Shown here: positions 1-7,183 of the stretch, piece after piece | How the letters are laid out: every line of letters starts with the position of its first letter | Position numbering within the stretch: position 1 is the stretch's first letter | From: Spirochaetaceae bacterium UBA5556 | Lineage (GTDB): Bacteria > Spirochaetota > Spirochaetia > Treponematales > Rectinemataceae | DNA length: 64,000 nucleotides | Reading direction: 5' to 3' | Assembly (NCBI GenBank): GCA_002425765.1 | Contig: DIMW01000004.1 | Span: forward strand, 124,001 to 188,000 | Program-made: the position numbers and the translations under genes | The notes under the pieces: generated by a model | What the model was told of the DNA's origin: nothing | What the model saw: only the letters and a program-made list of their open reading frames with translations | Database searches by the model: none

Positions 1-776
1 TCGGCGCAGGGGAACAGGGTAACCGATTTCCGCTTTTAAAGCTTCAAAAGATCGGGCTTAGGCCCGGCTACAGAGCGGGGATGGGCGTATACAGTTGTTT
101 TCTCAAGGAGAAATTAGCGCTCTATAAAGAATCGAGGAATGATCCCAACGCGGGCACCGAAAGCAATATGAGCCCGTACCTCCATTTTGGCCAGGTCTCC
201 GCGAGGAGGCTCGCGGTACTCGCGCTAGACACCAATGTGGATCTCGCCCAGCCTTATATCGAACAACTGATTGTCCGGCGCGAACTGGCCCTTAATTTTG
301 TGCTTTTTAGCCGCGATTACCGTGACTTCGCAGAGGCGGTTCCCCTATGGGCCCGGGAAAGCCTGAAGAACACAGCCCGTACGGATGTCTACGACGTAAA
401 AACGCTGGAATCTGCCGAGACCGGGGATCGATACTGGAACGCGGCCCAGAGGGAGATGATCCTGACAGGGAAGATGCACAACTATATGCGAATGTACTGG
501 GGAAAAAAGATGCTTGCCTGGTTCGCTGACCCTCGAGAGGCCTTTTCATTCGCCGTCTCGATGAATGACCGCTATTCTCTGGATGGAAGAGACCCCAACG
601 GCTACGCCGGCATCGCCTGGTGCTTTGGGCGGCATGACCGGCCATGGCCCAGGAAACCCCTCTTCGGGACGGTCCGCAGCATGACCGCAGATGGCCTGCG
701 GAGAAAATTTGACGCCGAGCTCTATGCCGACAGAATCGAGAGAGTATATAATGAACGGAAAATGGAGGTACCATGA
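1..776 (+). CDS. Class II CPD photolyase, 5' truncated by window edge
   Basis: This is the C-terminal part of a deoxyribodipyrimidine photolyase, which uses light and FAD to split cyclobutane pyrimidine dimers. The frame is open from base 3 to the stop at 774-776, giving 257 residues, so the ATG at 81 is internal and the real start lies upstream. The FAD-binding part shows class II hallmarks: MSPYLHFGQVS, a region with KMHNYMRMYWGKK, and DRPNGYAGIAW-like DPNGYAGIAW followed by a basic RHDRPWPRKP segment. Class II enzymes occur in archaea, animals and some anaerobic bacteria. The stop overlaps the next start by four bases (ATGA), so it is the first visible gene of an operon with redox and sulfur-transfer genes. 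The family call is firm; substrate specificity is inferred. Confidence 0.93.
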   Translation, partial: GAGEQGNRFPLLKLQKIGLRPGYRAGMGVYSCFLKEKLALYKESRNDPNAGTESNMSPYLHFGQVSARRLAVLALDTNVDLAQPYIEQLIVRRELALNFVLFSRDYRDFAEAVPLWARESLKNTARTDVYDVKTLESAETGDRYWNAAQREMILTGKMHNYMRMYWGKKMLAWFADPREAFSFAVSMNDRYSLDGRDPNGYAGIAWCFGRHDRPWPRKPLFGTVRSMTADGLRRKFDAELYADRIERVYNERKMEVP

Positions 777-1075
777 ATCTTCAAAATCTTCCCGTCGTGA
801 CAAAAGAAGGAACTCGGAGCGATCATACTATCATGGTATACGCGCTTTCCACCTGCGGATTTTGTAAGAGAGCCCTCGCTTTTCTGGAGGCCAACCATTT
901 CGCATATCAGTATCTCTACGTCGATCTTATTCCGATCGATGTGAAAAATGCGATAAAACAGGAACTCAAAGAGAGATTCAAGGAAAACGTCGCCTTTCCC
1001 TTCGCGGTGATAGACGACAAGCAATACCTTATTGGCTTTATCGAGGCGGACTGGAAATCGACATTGCAGGTTTAA
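773..1075 (+). CDS. Glutaredoxin-like thiol-disulfide protein
   Basis: A 100-residue thioredoxin-fold protein with a CGFC redox motif (C28 and C31) after a beta strand reading IMVYALST, and a typical cis-proline region near FPFAVID. It should exchange dithiols in the cytoplasm; there is no signal peptide. The start overlaps the photolyase stop (ATGA) with GGAGG at 764-768 inside the upstream gene. It is followed 17 bases later by a ferredoxin:thioredoxin reductase catalytic subunit. In methanogens and other anaerobes, reductases of this type reduce partner glutaredoxin- or thioredoxin-like proteins, so these two are probably an electron donor and acceptor pair. The fold and motif are seen; the partnership is inferred from adjacency. 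Confidence 0.85.
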   Translation: MNLQNLPVVTKEGTRSDHTIMVYALSTCGFCKRALAFLEANHFAYQYLYVDLIPIDVKNAIKQELKERFKENVAFPFAVIDDKQYLIGFIEADWKSTLQV

Positions 1076-1092
1076 GACTTAGGCGGAGATAT

Positions 1093-1428
1093 ATGATGGG
1101 CAATAAGACGATTGAACAGACAATTATCTTCACTCAGATGGTCGCCAATAAGCAGGGCTGGGCGCTCAACCCCGACAAAGCTTTTTACGAGACGCTCGTC
1201 GAAGGCCTAACGAAGAATTATAACCGATACGGGTACTTTCTATGCCCCTGCCGCGACACCGAAGGGAGCCGGGAAGCCGACAAACCGGCTCTCTGCCCAT
1301 GCATCTGGTCAAGGCCGGACATCGCCGAATATGGCCACTGTTATTGCGCGCTCTATCTTTCGAGGGAATTCGTCGCGGCCGGAAAGGCACCTCAGCCCAT
1401 ACCTGACCGCAGATTCGGAGAAGTATGA
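1093..1428 (+). CDS. Ferredoxin:thioredoxin (disulfide) reductase catalytic subunit
   Basis: A 111-residue protein with three CxC motifs, CPC (51-53), CPC (68-70) and CYC (83-85). This is the arrangement of ferredoxin-thioredoxin reductase beta subunits, which hold a [4Fe-4S] cluster beside a redox disulfide and pass ferredoxin electrons to protein disulfides. The CYC third motif resembles archaeal and anaerobe ferredoxin:disulfide reductases more than the plant CHC form. No variable (alpha) subunit is visible, as is usual for the archaeal type. Two ATGs lie in tandem (1093 and 1096). Its stop overlaps the start of the cysteine desulfurase (ATGA at 1425-1428). It probably reduces the adjacent glutaredoxin-like protein. 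Confidence 0.9.
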   Translation: MMGNKTIEQTIIFTQMVANKQGWALNPDKAFYETLVEGLTKNYNRYGYFLCPCRDTEGSREADKPALCPCIWSRPDIAEYGHCYCALYLSREFVAAGKAPQPIPDRRFGEV

Positions 1429-2603
1429 AAGATGTCTATCTCGACTGGGCGGCGACGACTCCCGCCGACCCTGAAATACTGCGGAGTTCTCTTGAGCCGA
1501 GCCTGGAGGCCTATGCCAATCCCTCAAGCAATCATTGGCTCGGCCGCCAGGCAAAACAGTCGTTGGAGGAATCCCGAACCAGCCTTATGCGCGCCCTGGG
1601 CATTTCGAAAGGCAGCCTTGTCTTTACCGGCAGCGGATCCGAAGCAGATCATATACCTTTGCTCGCGCTCCTGCACAGGCTAAAACCCCTCGATATACGT
1701 AGAGCTCCGCATGTCATCGTCTCCACAATCGAGCATTCGGCCATCGACTGCCAAATCCGCGCATTGCAGAAACTGGGCGTGGAAGTCTCCTGGATCAACC
1801 CTGACTCGCAGGGGCATGTCGATCCGGACCAGGTTGCGGCGCGCCTGAGAAAAGAGACGGTACTCGTCACTGTCATGGGTGTAAACAACGAAACGGGAGC
1901 CATACAAAACATATCTGCCATAGGGCAAAGGATCAAAGACACCGCGCAGGGAATCGGCATGAAAAAGCCCTGGTTTCACGTCGACGCGGTGCAGATGCTC
2001 GGCAAGCTTGCAATGCGCGAGGTGCCAGACTATGCCGACAGCTTTGCCATTTCGGCGCATAAGGTAAGAGGACCAAGAGGGATTGGCGCGCTGTGGCTTT
2101 CGCGTCCACTAGAGGCATTCGCATGCGGTGGCGGTCAGGAAGGCGGCATCCGCCCCGGAACTGAAAATCTCTTTGGCGTGCTCGCATTTCGCCATGTGGT
2201 GGAAAAAGTCAGCGAATCCTTGGAAAATCATAATGTCCACGCCCTCATGCTGGAATCTCGGCTCATCGAAGGTGTCTCGCGCATCAAGGGGGCGCTTCTG
2301 GTCCCTCAGCGGCGCCCACGCGACGCGGGCTATGTCCCCTCCATTATCTCGATCGCATTCCCGGGACTCGGCGGCGAGATTATAGTGCGCGCGCTCTCAG
2401 ACCGAAAAATCGCCGTGTCCACAGGCTCGGCCTGTTCTTCAAATCGGCGGCGCCAGGGAAGGCGCGTCCTGCAGGCGATGGGCGTCCCCGACGATATATC
2501 GTTCTCCACGATACGCCTCTCAACCGGACCGCTCACGACACCTGAAGATATCGATGCTTTTCTCGAACATGCCGAGGACTTGTACAGGAAGCTGAAAACC
2601 TGA
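1425..2603 (+). CDS. Cysteine desulfurase (NifS/IscS-like)
   Basis: A 392-residue PLP enzyme that takes sulfur from cysteine as a protein persulfide. Visible signatures are the N-terminal YLDWAATTP, EHSA with H104, NNETG at 154-158, D187 in HVDAVQ, the PLP lysine K213 in SAHK, and the persulfide cysteine C337 in STGSACSS. It is directly followed by thiI with a 12-base gap. A desulfurase paired with a rhodanese-less ThiI resembles the Bacillus NifZ-ThiI arrangement for tRNA 4-thiouridine. A general Fe-S role cannot be excluded, because no iscU or sufU is in the window. Start overlaps the upstream stop. Confidence 0.92.
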   Translation: MKDVYLDWAATTPADPEILRSSLEPSLEAYANPSSNHWLGRQAKQSLEESRTSLMRALGISKGSLVFTGSGSEADHIPLLALLHRLKPLDIRRAPHVIVSTIEHSAIDCQIRALQKLGVEVSWINPDSQGHVDPDQVAARLRKETVLVTVMGVNNETGAIQNISAIGQRIKDTAQGIGMKKPWFHVDAVQMLGKLAMREVPDYADSFAISAHKVRGPRGIGALWLSRPLEAFACGGGQEGGIRPGTENLFGVLAFRHVVEKVSESLENHNVHALMLESRLIEGVSRIKGALLVPQRRPRDAGYVPSIISIAFPGLGGEIIVRALSDRKIAVSTGSACSSNRRRQGRRVLQAMGVPDDISFSTIRLSTGPLTTPEDIDAFLEHAEDLYRKLKT

Positions 2604-2615
2604 TACTACAGGGTC

Positions 2616-3854
2616 ATGCGTACTTTTTTCCTCATCAAGCCCGGAGAAATTGAATTAAAACTCGGCAATAAACATGAATTCACACAGAGACTGAAAGACC
2701 AAATCCACAGGCGGCTAAAAGGGCTTCACTTTGATCTTGAAGAGTATCCCGGCAGATTTTTTCTCAGTATCGAAGACAAAGATTCGAAACTGGCCCTCTT
2801 TGTCCTGCAGCATTGCCCTGGCATCAACGGCGTGGCGCGGGCTATAAAGACAGACAAGCGAGTCGATTCAATTGTGCAGGCCGCGATCGAGTGCGCAGAA
2901 GCGGAGGTTACCTCCGGGGCGGGCTCGTTCAAAGTCGAGACCCGCCGCTCAGATAAGAGCTTTCCGCTCGACTCATATGGCATGTCTGTTGCCGCGGCGG
3001 ATGCGGTGCTGGAACGCTTCCCCGCTCTCTCCGTGGATGTCCATACGCCGGATTTTGTTCTGATGATAGAGATACGAGAGCGGGCCTATATCTACTCCAG
3101 CACTGCCCCTGGCCCGCGAGGATTGCCCGTAGGGAGCCAGGGGAAAGGTCTTCTGTTACTTTCCGGAGGCATCGATTCCCCCGTGGCGGGGTATATGATG
3201 GCGAGGCGGGGCCTCGCCCTTGAAAGTGTATACTTTCATACATATCCCTACACTTCCTTAGAGGCCCAACGAAAAGTCGAACGCCTCGCTGCCCGGGTTG
3301 CCATATGGACGGGTGGCATGCACATGTGGGCTGTGCCCTTCACCGAGGTACAACAGGCCATCGCAAGAGGCCCACGAGAAGAGGCCAACACGCTCATGCT
3401 CCGGATGGCGATGATGCAGGCTTCAGAATTGATAGCTCGCCACATCCATTCCCGGGCCATTGTCACGGGAGAGAGTCTTGGGCAGGTCGCGAGTCAGACC
3501 GCGGAAAACATGCGCCTTGCTCAGAGTCCGGCATCGCTACCGGTGTTCAGGCCCCTCATTGGCATCGACAAGGAAGAGACCATCTCTCTCGCAAGGCACA
3601 TCGGAACTTACGACATCTCAATACTGCCATACGAGGATTGCTGTGTCCTGTTCAGCCCGAAACATCCGATCTTGAAGCCTGACTTCGGCGAGCTTCTCGC
3701 ATATTTCGAGTCGCTCGAATTAGGAAATGTCATAAAAACCTCGGTCGAGAATGCCGAGGAAAAGGTTCTGCATTTTACAGATGCCCTAAAAGAATATGGC
3801 TATCAAATCGACCCGGGCAACCATGAACAGACTCTGATGGATGTAGGAGTATAA
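2616..3854 (+). CDS. thiI: tRNA 4-thiouridine synthase ThiI (no rhodanese domain)
   Basis: A 412-residue ThiI, which adenylates U8 of tRNA and inserts sulfur to give 4-thiouridine. The N-terminal ferredoxin-like and THUMP regions (about 1-170) precede the PP-loop SGGIDS at 183-188. The protein ends shortly after a cysteine-containing YEDCCVLFSPKHP segment, so the C-terminal rhodanese domain of the E. coli enzyme is absent. In Bacillus a dedicated desulfurase supplies sulfur directly to such short ThiI proteins, which fits the desulfurase next door. All three tRNAs in this window have U at position 8. A role in thiamine synthesis is less likely without the rhodanese domain. Confidence 0.93.
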   Translation: MRTFFLIKPGEIELKLGNKHEFTQRLKDQIHRRLKGLHFDLEEYPGRFFLSIEDKDSKLALFVLQHCPGINGVARAIKTDKRVDSIVQAAIECAEAEVTSGAGSFKVETRRSDKSFPLDSYGMSVAAADAVLERFPALSVDVHTPDFVLMIEIRERAYIYSSTAPGPRGLPVGSQGKGLLLLSGGIDSPVAGYMMARRGLALESVYFHTYPYTSLEAQRKVERLAARVAIWTGGMHMWAVPFTEVQQAIARGPREEANTLMLRMAMMQASELIARHIHSRAIVTGESLGQVASQTAENMRLAQSPASLPVFRPLIGIDKEETISLARHIGTYDISILPYEDCCVLFSPKHPILKPDFGELLAYFESLELGNVIKTSVENAEEKVLHFTDALKEYGYQIDPGNHEQTLMDVGV

Positions 3855-3881
3855 AAAAGCTGTCCATGTACATGAACAGCT
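3853..3881 (-). terminator. Rho-independent terminator of tRNA-Glu
   Basis: On the minus strand a near-perfect hairpin (AGCTGT..CATG / CATG..ACAGCT) is followed by six T residues. It lies just past the 3' end of tRNA-Glu, and its T tract runs up to the stop codon of thiI on the other strand. On the plus strand it may also slow thiI transcripts, but there the T tract is missing. Confidence 0.75.
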
Positions 3882-3891
3882 CGCTTCTGCC

Positions 3892-3963
3892 TATCCCCAA
3901 GGGGAATCGGACCCCTGTTGGCGGGTTGAAAACCCGCTGTCCTGACCGCTAGACGATGGGGAC
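3892..3963 (-). tRNA. tRNA-Glu (anticodon TTC)
   Basis: Read on the minus strand the sequence folds as a cloverleaf of 72 bases. The acceptor arm GTCCCCA pairs with TGGGGAT (one G-U at the end), the anticodon arm has a CGGGT stem around the TTC anticodon, and the T arm shows GGTCCGATTCC. The discriminator base is A and CCA is not encoded. Position 8 is T, so it is a possible ThiI substrate. It has its own promoter and terminator. Confidence 0.93.
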
Positions 3964-4017
3964 CTCTGATCAGTGTGCAGCATTCCTCATGCTGGACACT
4001 CTCGACGAACGGCAGTG

Positions 4018-4046
4018 AACCTATCAGAATTTCCAAAGCGTGTCAA
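4018..4046 (-). promoter_or_regulatory. Sigma70-type promoter for tRNA-Glu
   Basis: On the minus strand TTGACA (4046-4041) is separated by 17 bases from TAGGTT (4023-4018), about 55 bases before the tRNA. A small hairpin (CAGCAT / ATGCTG, 3978-3995) lies in the transcribed leader. Confidence 0.6.
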
Positions 4047-4069
4047 TATATTTCTATTTCCTGCGTTGG

Positions 4070-5365
4070 TTATATTTCCTCTTTCGCGATGCTCTCCTGG
4101 ATCTTTTTTTGCAGTTCCTGCGCAAGCTTGTTCTCGGGTTTTATCCGAAGAGCGATCTCACAGTCTGCGTGCGCCTGCACATAGTCGCCGAGTTGCCACC
4201 AGCAGAGCGCCCGCCTGTATCGGGAAAAAAAATGATAAGGGTGTATCTCCAGTGCCTTCGTAAAGTCATCTATTGCCTGCGGCAACTCATCCTGAATGCT
4301 CTTGACTACTCCACGATAATACAGTGCCTTATAGCAGTCTGGGTCAAGCATCAAACAGCTTGTGAAATCGGCGAGGGCGTCCGGATATTCAGACTGGGCA
4401 AAATATGCCATGCCCCTGTGCTTGAACACCACTGCGGCGATCGCCGCTTCGGGCTTTCTTGAGAGAATTTCCGTATAAATAGAGATCGCAGTCTTGAAAT
4501 CCGAGGCATTGTGAGCGTCGAGGGCAGAGAGAAGCAGAGTGTCGATATCGAGCCCGGCCCATCTGTTCTGCTCCGCGCTCTTCCTCTCGGCGGGACTTGT
4601 CTTCCCCGAAGTCTCTTGTAAGCGGACCGACGCAGGAAGCGCATTGGTCAGTGATTCGGTAATACCAAACACTTGGGCGCTTGTCTGCTCAATTTTACCA
4701 TAGAAGGCCTCCCTCCGTTTTTTTAACGCGTCATTCAACTTCTTCTGATAATCCAGAATTTCCTGGAAAATAATATCTGAGAGAGTGAGCGTCGCATTCA
4801 GCGCGGCGAGTTTTCTCTTCAAGGGTTCATCAAAGGGGGTGAATTCAGCCTTGTAGACAAGCTCATGCTCTACTTCGGCCCAGGCCTCCTGAAGAATAGT
4901 CCTCAGCTGAATTTCGATGACGTTCCGCTCGAGGCCCCCGCAGAGGGGGAGAATTTCATCGGGTATGCGGATGAGCACATGTATCGATTCATAGCCAAAT
5001 TCCCTGAAGGACCGGTCCTGACCTTTCCTTTCAATCTCGACGATGTCATAGTGCTTGGCTATGGTTGCCTCAACCTCGTCCAGGTCTTTGAGAAAGGGGC
5101 ATATAATGCGCATGGCAAGCACGTCGTTGATCGGCAAAGGGTCTCTGTGCTCATCCCACGCGCTCTTCAATAGCTTGATTTTCTTTGCGAAATAGGATTC
5201 GAAATCTTTGACGCGGCTCTTTATTGTAGGATGAATGCCCTTACGCTGCAGCAATTTGGAGATATCGCGAATGATCTTTGCGAGCGCTTCTTCGTAATTT
5301 GCCCGATTTTTAATGTATATATCCGAAAGAAGCGCCTTATTCGGGATACTTTCTATATCGCTCAT
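4070..5365 (-). CDS. RelA/SpoT-type (p)ppGpp synthetase domain with C-terminal TPR repeats
   Basis: A protein of about 431 residues. The N-terminal half matches the RelA/SpoT synthetase fold: a basic helix with SRVKDFESYFAKK, NDVLAMRIIC, FGYESIHVLI, and VIEIQLRTILQEAWAEVEHE. No HD hydrolase, TGS or ACT domain is present, so it resembles a small alarmone synthetase. The C-terminal half holds at least three tetratricopeptide repeats, with motifs such as HRGMAYFAQSEYPDALADF and YRGVVKSIQDELPQAIDDF. The start at 5365 (MSDIESI) is chosen because the sequence upstream is not protein-like; a TTG at 5464 overlapping the GerMN stop is the alternative. TPRs suggest regulation by a partner protein. Product (ppGpp or other) cannot be told from sequence. 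Confidence 0.82.
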   Translation of the reverse strand: MSDIESIPNKALLSDIYIKNRANYEEALAKIIRDISKLLQRKGIHPTIKSRVKDFESYFAKKIKLLKSAWDEHRDPLPINDVLAMRIICPFLKDLDEVEATIAKHYDIVEIERKGQDRSFREFGYESIHVLIRIPDEILPLCGGLERNVIEIQLRTILQEAWAEVEHELVYKAEFTPFDEPLKRKLAALNATLTLSDIIFQEILDYQKKLNDALKKRREAFYGKIEQTSAQVFGITESLTNALPASVRLQETSGKTSPAERKSAEQNRWAGLDIDTLLLSALDAHNASDFKTAISIYTEILSRKPEAAIAAVVFKHRGMAYFAQSEYPDALADFTSCLMLDPDCYKALYYRGVVKSIQDELPQAIDDFTKALEIHPYHFFSRYRRALCWWQLGDYVQAHADCEIALRIKPENKLAQELQKKIQESIAKEEI

Positions 5366-5460
5366 ATGGTTAAAGGTATCATGAAACGCCTCTGTTGACA
5401 AACAAATATGCCCTGCAGACCTCTGCGTTCCCGACCATAAAAGTACCCATCGATAAGAAG

Positions 5461-5913
5461 TCAACGTGCCAATATTCCATTGATATAGAGATAAACATGA
5501 AAATTGCCAGGGATCGTGTCATGCAGGCTTCTGTCGATCGCGGCCTTAAATATTTTGTATTCGGCAGAAAAAGCGGACAGGTCTTTTATGGTAAAATCAA
5601 GGTACAGCTCGTTCTTGCCTGCAACCGCGCGTTCAAGCGAGATATCGACATGCGCTATAGGCTGCAGATCCCGCGAAAGAGGCCCGAGCAAAAGTTCTTC
5701 CACAACATCTTTCGCCTTTTCTTCCAAACTGCCAATGGGGGCGATCGGACGCTTTTCAAGCTTCAGCGTCTGTCCGCTCTTATCGGGGAAATAAAGACGC
5801 AACCCGTTGAACTGCAGGGTTGGCCCTCGCCAGAGAATGAATACAACGGCGACGATGATGAGTAAAACTATTATGTAGCGGTCCTTATGTTCATTATTGG
5901 ATGCCGTGTTCAT
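5461..5913 (-). CDS. GerMN-domain membrane-anchored protein
   Basis: A protein of about 150 residues. It has a short polar N terminus, one hydrophobic segment (YIIVLLIIVAVVFILW), then a periplasmic GerMN-like domain. Typical features are EEKAKDVVEELLLGP and ELYLDFTIKDL followed by a helix and a final strand HVYLYINGILAR. GerMN domains occur in spore germination proteins and in many non-sporulating bacteria near peptidoglycan enzymes. The ATG at 5913 follows the amidase stop by one base (TGATATG), so the two are translationally coupled. This placement suggests a cell-wall role alongside the amidase. The exact function is unknown. Confidence 0.75.
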   Translation of the reverse strand: MNTASNNEHKDRYIIVLLIIVAVVFILWRGPTLQFNGLRLYFPDKSGQTLKLEKRPIAPIGSLEEKAKDVVEELLLGPLSRDLQPIAHVDISLERAVAGKNELYLDFTIKDLSAFSAEYKIFKAAIDRSLHDTIPGNFHVYLYINGILAR

Positions 5914-5914
5914 A

Positions 5915-6952
5915 TCATTGCTCAAAATGTTCGATAAAATCGCAGACCCCATTGTATACGGCATCCGCTATCCGCCTCAAGTAACCGGCCTGCGATAGAA
6001 GAAGCGCTTCATTTCTATTCGTGACAAATCCAACCTCAATCAGTATCGAGGGCATCTTCGCGTTCCTCACGACAAACCACTCCTCCGCGCGGATTCCTCT
6101 GGCGGGGCTCTGATCTCCGATCATCTTTCCCATGCGCTGATACACTTTCTGTGCAAGAATGATGCTTTCGGTCGTGAATTCTTCTTCCAGCATGGTGTTG
6201 ATGATAGGCGCGATGTCCTGTCCCTTCTCTTTTGCGGTCTCTTCATCCACCACCGTCCTTCGATAGTCCGGATTGAGATACCACACTTCGAACCCACGGG
6301 TATTCTTGTTGAAAGAGGCGTTGGCATGAATAGAAATATAGATGACCGCCTCGGTCTCTCCCAACTTTATCGTATTCGCCATATCGACACGCTGTTCAAG
6401 GCTCGGATACGTATCATCGGTACGAGTGAGCAGGATTGTGCGATCGGGGTACCGGATACGCAACAGTTCAGCGAGTCTGTGGGCGATGGCTAGATTGACA
6501 TCCTTCTCCTGGAGCTTGAGATCGTCGAATTCTCCGATGGCCCCTGGATCCTTTCCCCCATGGCCGGGATCTATCACGATCGCCTTCACCGAATATCTGG
6601 AGGAAATTCCAGGCTTTGCTTGAAAAAATTCTCGCAAGGTGTCCGCAAATTCCTTTTTAACTGTTAAAGAACCATCCATTTCGTAAGGTGCCGGAACCTT
6701 TCTGATAATGCTCCAATCCAAAAGGACATAGGGGACATCAAGCGCAAACCTGGCGCCTCGTCCCTCCTTTGTAAGAGTCCCGGCGTGAGTCAGTGGGTCA
6801 TATTCTAGGGAAGCGCCAAGGGATTGTGCGAAGTTAGACAGGCTCACATCCTCTTGCTGTGTCCCCTCTGCCACAGCAAGAGATGTCCCACCCAAAAAGA
6901 ACATGAGTACAATCGCAAAGTATCTTAAAATCGCCTTCCTGCGGCTCCGCAT
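5915..6952 (-). CDS. N-acetylmuramoyl-L-alanine amidase (Amidase_3)
   Basis: An exported zinc amidase of about 345 residues that cuts the lactyl-peptide bond of peptidoglycan. The start at 6952 gives a good signal peptide (MRSRRKAILRYFAIVLMFF..., cleavage near VAEG); ATG 6985 and TTG 7003 are longer alternatives. An N-terminal region of about 100 residues resembles copper-amine-oxidase-like or AMIN-type wall-targeting modules. The catalytic domain follows with zinc ligands H in IDPGHGG, E in LQEKDVN, H in ISIHANA, and the catalytic E in LIEVGFVTN. It heads the operon with the GerMN protein and the alarmone synthetase. Role in cell separation or wall remodelling is inferred. Confidence 0.9.
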   Translation of the reverse strand: MRSRRKAILRYFAIVLMFFLGGTSLAVAEGTQQEDVSLSNFAQSLGASLEYDPLTHAGTLTKEGRGARFALDVPYVLLDWSIIRKVPAPYEMDGSLTVKKEFADTLREFFQAKPGISSRYSVKAIVIDPGHGGKDPGAIGEFDDLKLQEKDVNLAIAHRLAELLRIRYPDRTILLTRTDDTYPSLEQRVDMANTIKLGETEAVIYISIHANASFNKNTRGFEVWYLNPDYRRTVVDEETAKEKGQDIAPIINTMLEEEFTTESIILAQKVYQRMGKMIGDQSPARGIRAEEWFVVRNAKMPSILIEVGFVTNRNEALLLSQAGYLRRIADAVYNGVCDFIEHFEQ

Positions 6953-7066
6953 ATCAAAATTGTGCCTGTCCCACCATACATGCATTGCATTAAACAATAT
7001 CAAGGAATCTTTTTTATGTCATCCCGAGCCTATAAGGAAAATTTTTACAATTTTATACAAAAGTAC

Positions 7067-7095
7067 TTGCAGATGCACTATGGATGCAGTATATA
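7067..7095 (+). promoter_or_regulatory. Promoter of nrdJ
   Basis: TTGCAG (7067-7072) and TATATA (7090-7095) are separated by exactly 17 bases, with transcription expected to begin near 7102. It lies about 85 bases before the nrdJ start and overlaps the first NrdR-like box. Confidence 0.65.
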
Positions 7096-7128
7096 GAGAT
7101 ACGGATCATATACCACTATATATTGTAG
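7086..7128 (+). promoter_or_regulatory. NrdR-like boxes upstream of nrdJ
   Basis: The 16-mer at 7113-7128 (CCACTATATATTGTAG) matches 13 of 16 positions of the NrdR box consensus ACACTATATATTGTGT, and sits in a longer palindrome ACCACTA/TAGTGGT (7112-7132). A weaker match at 7086-7101 overlaps the -10 element. NrdR represses ribonucleotide reductase genes in many bacteria. The start-to-start distance is 27 bases, not the usual whole number of helical turns, so the pair is tentative while the second box is good. No cobalamin riboswitch fits in the short leader. Confidence 0.55.
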
Positions 7129-7183
7129 TGGTTCCGTCTGATACTGTTATAGATGGTATAGTTCCTTTCCCTAGGAGGAAAAG

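Noticed and set aside
7004..7183. Cobalamin riboswitch upstream of nrdJ
   Set aside because: The transcribed leader is only about 80 bases and lacks the B12-box elements; an NrdR-type operator fits better.
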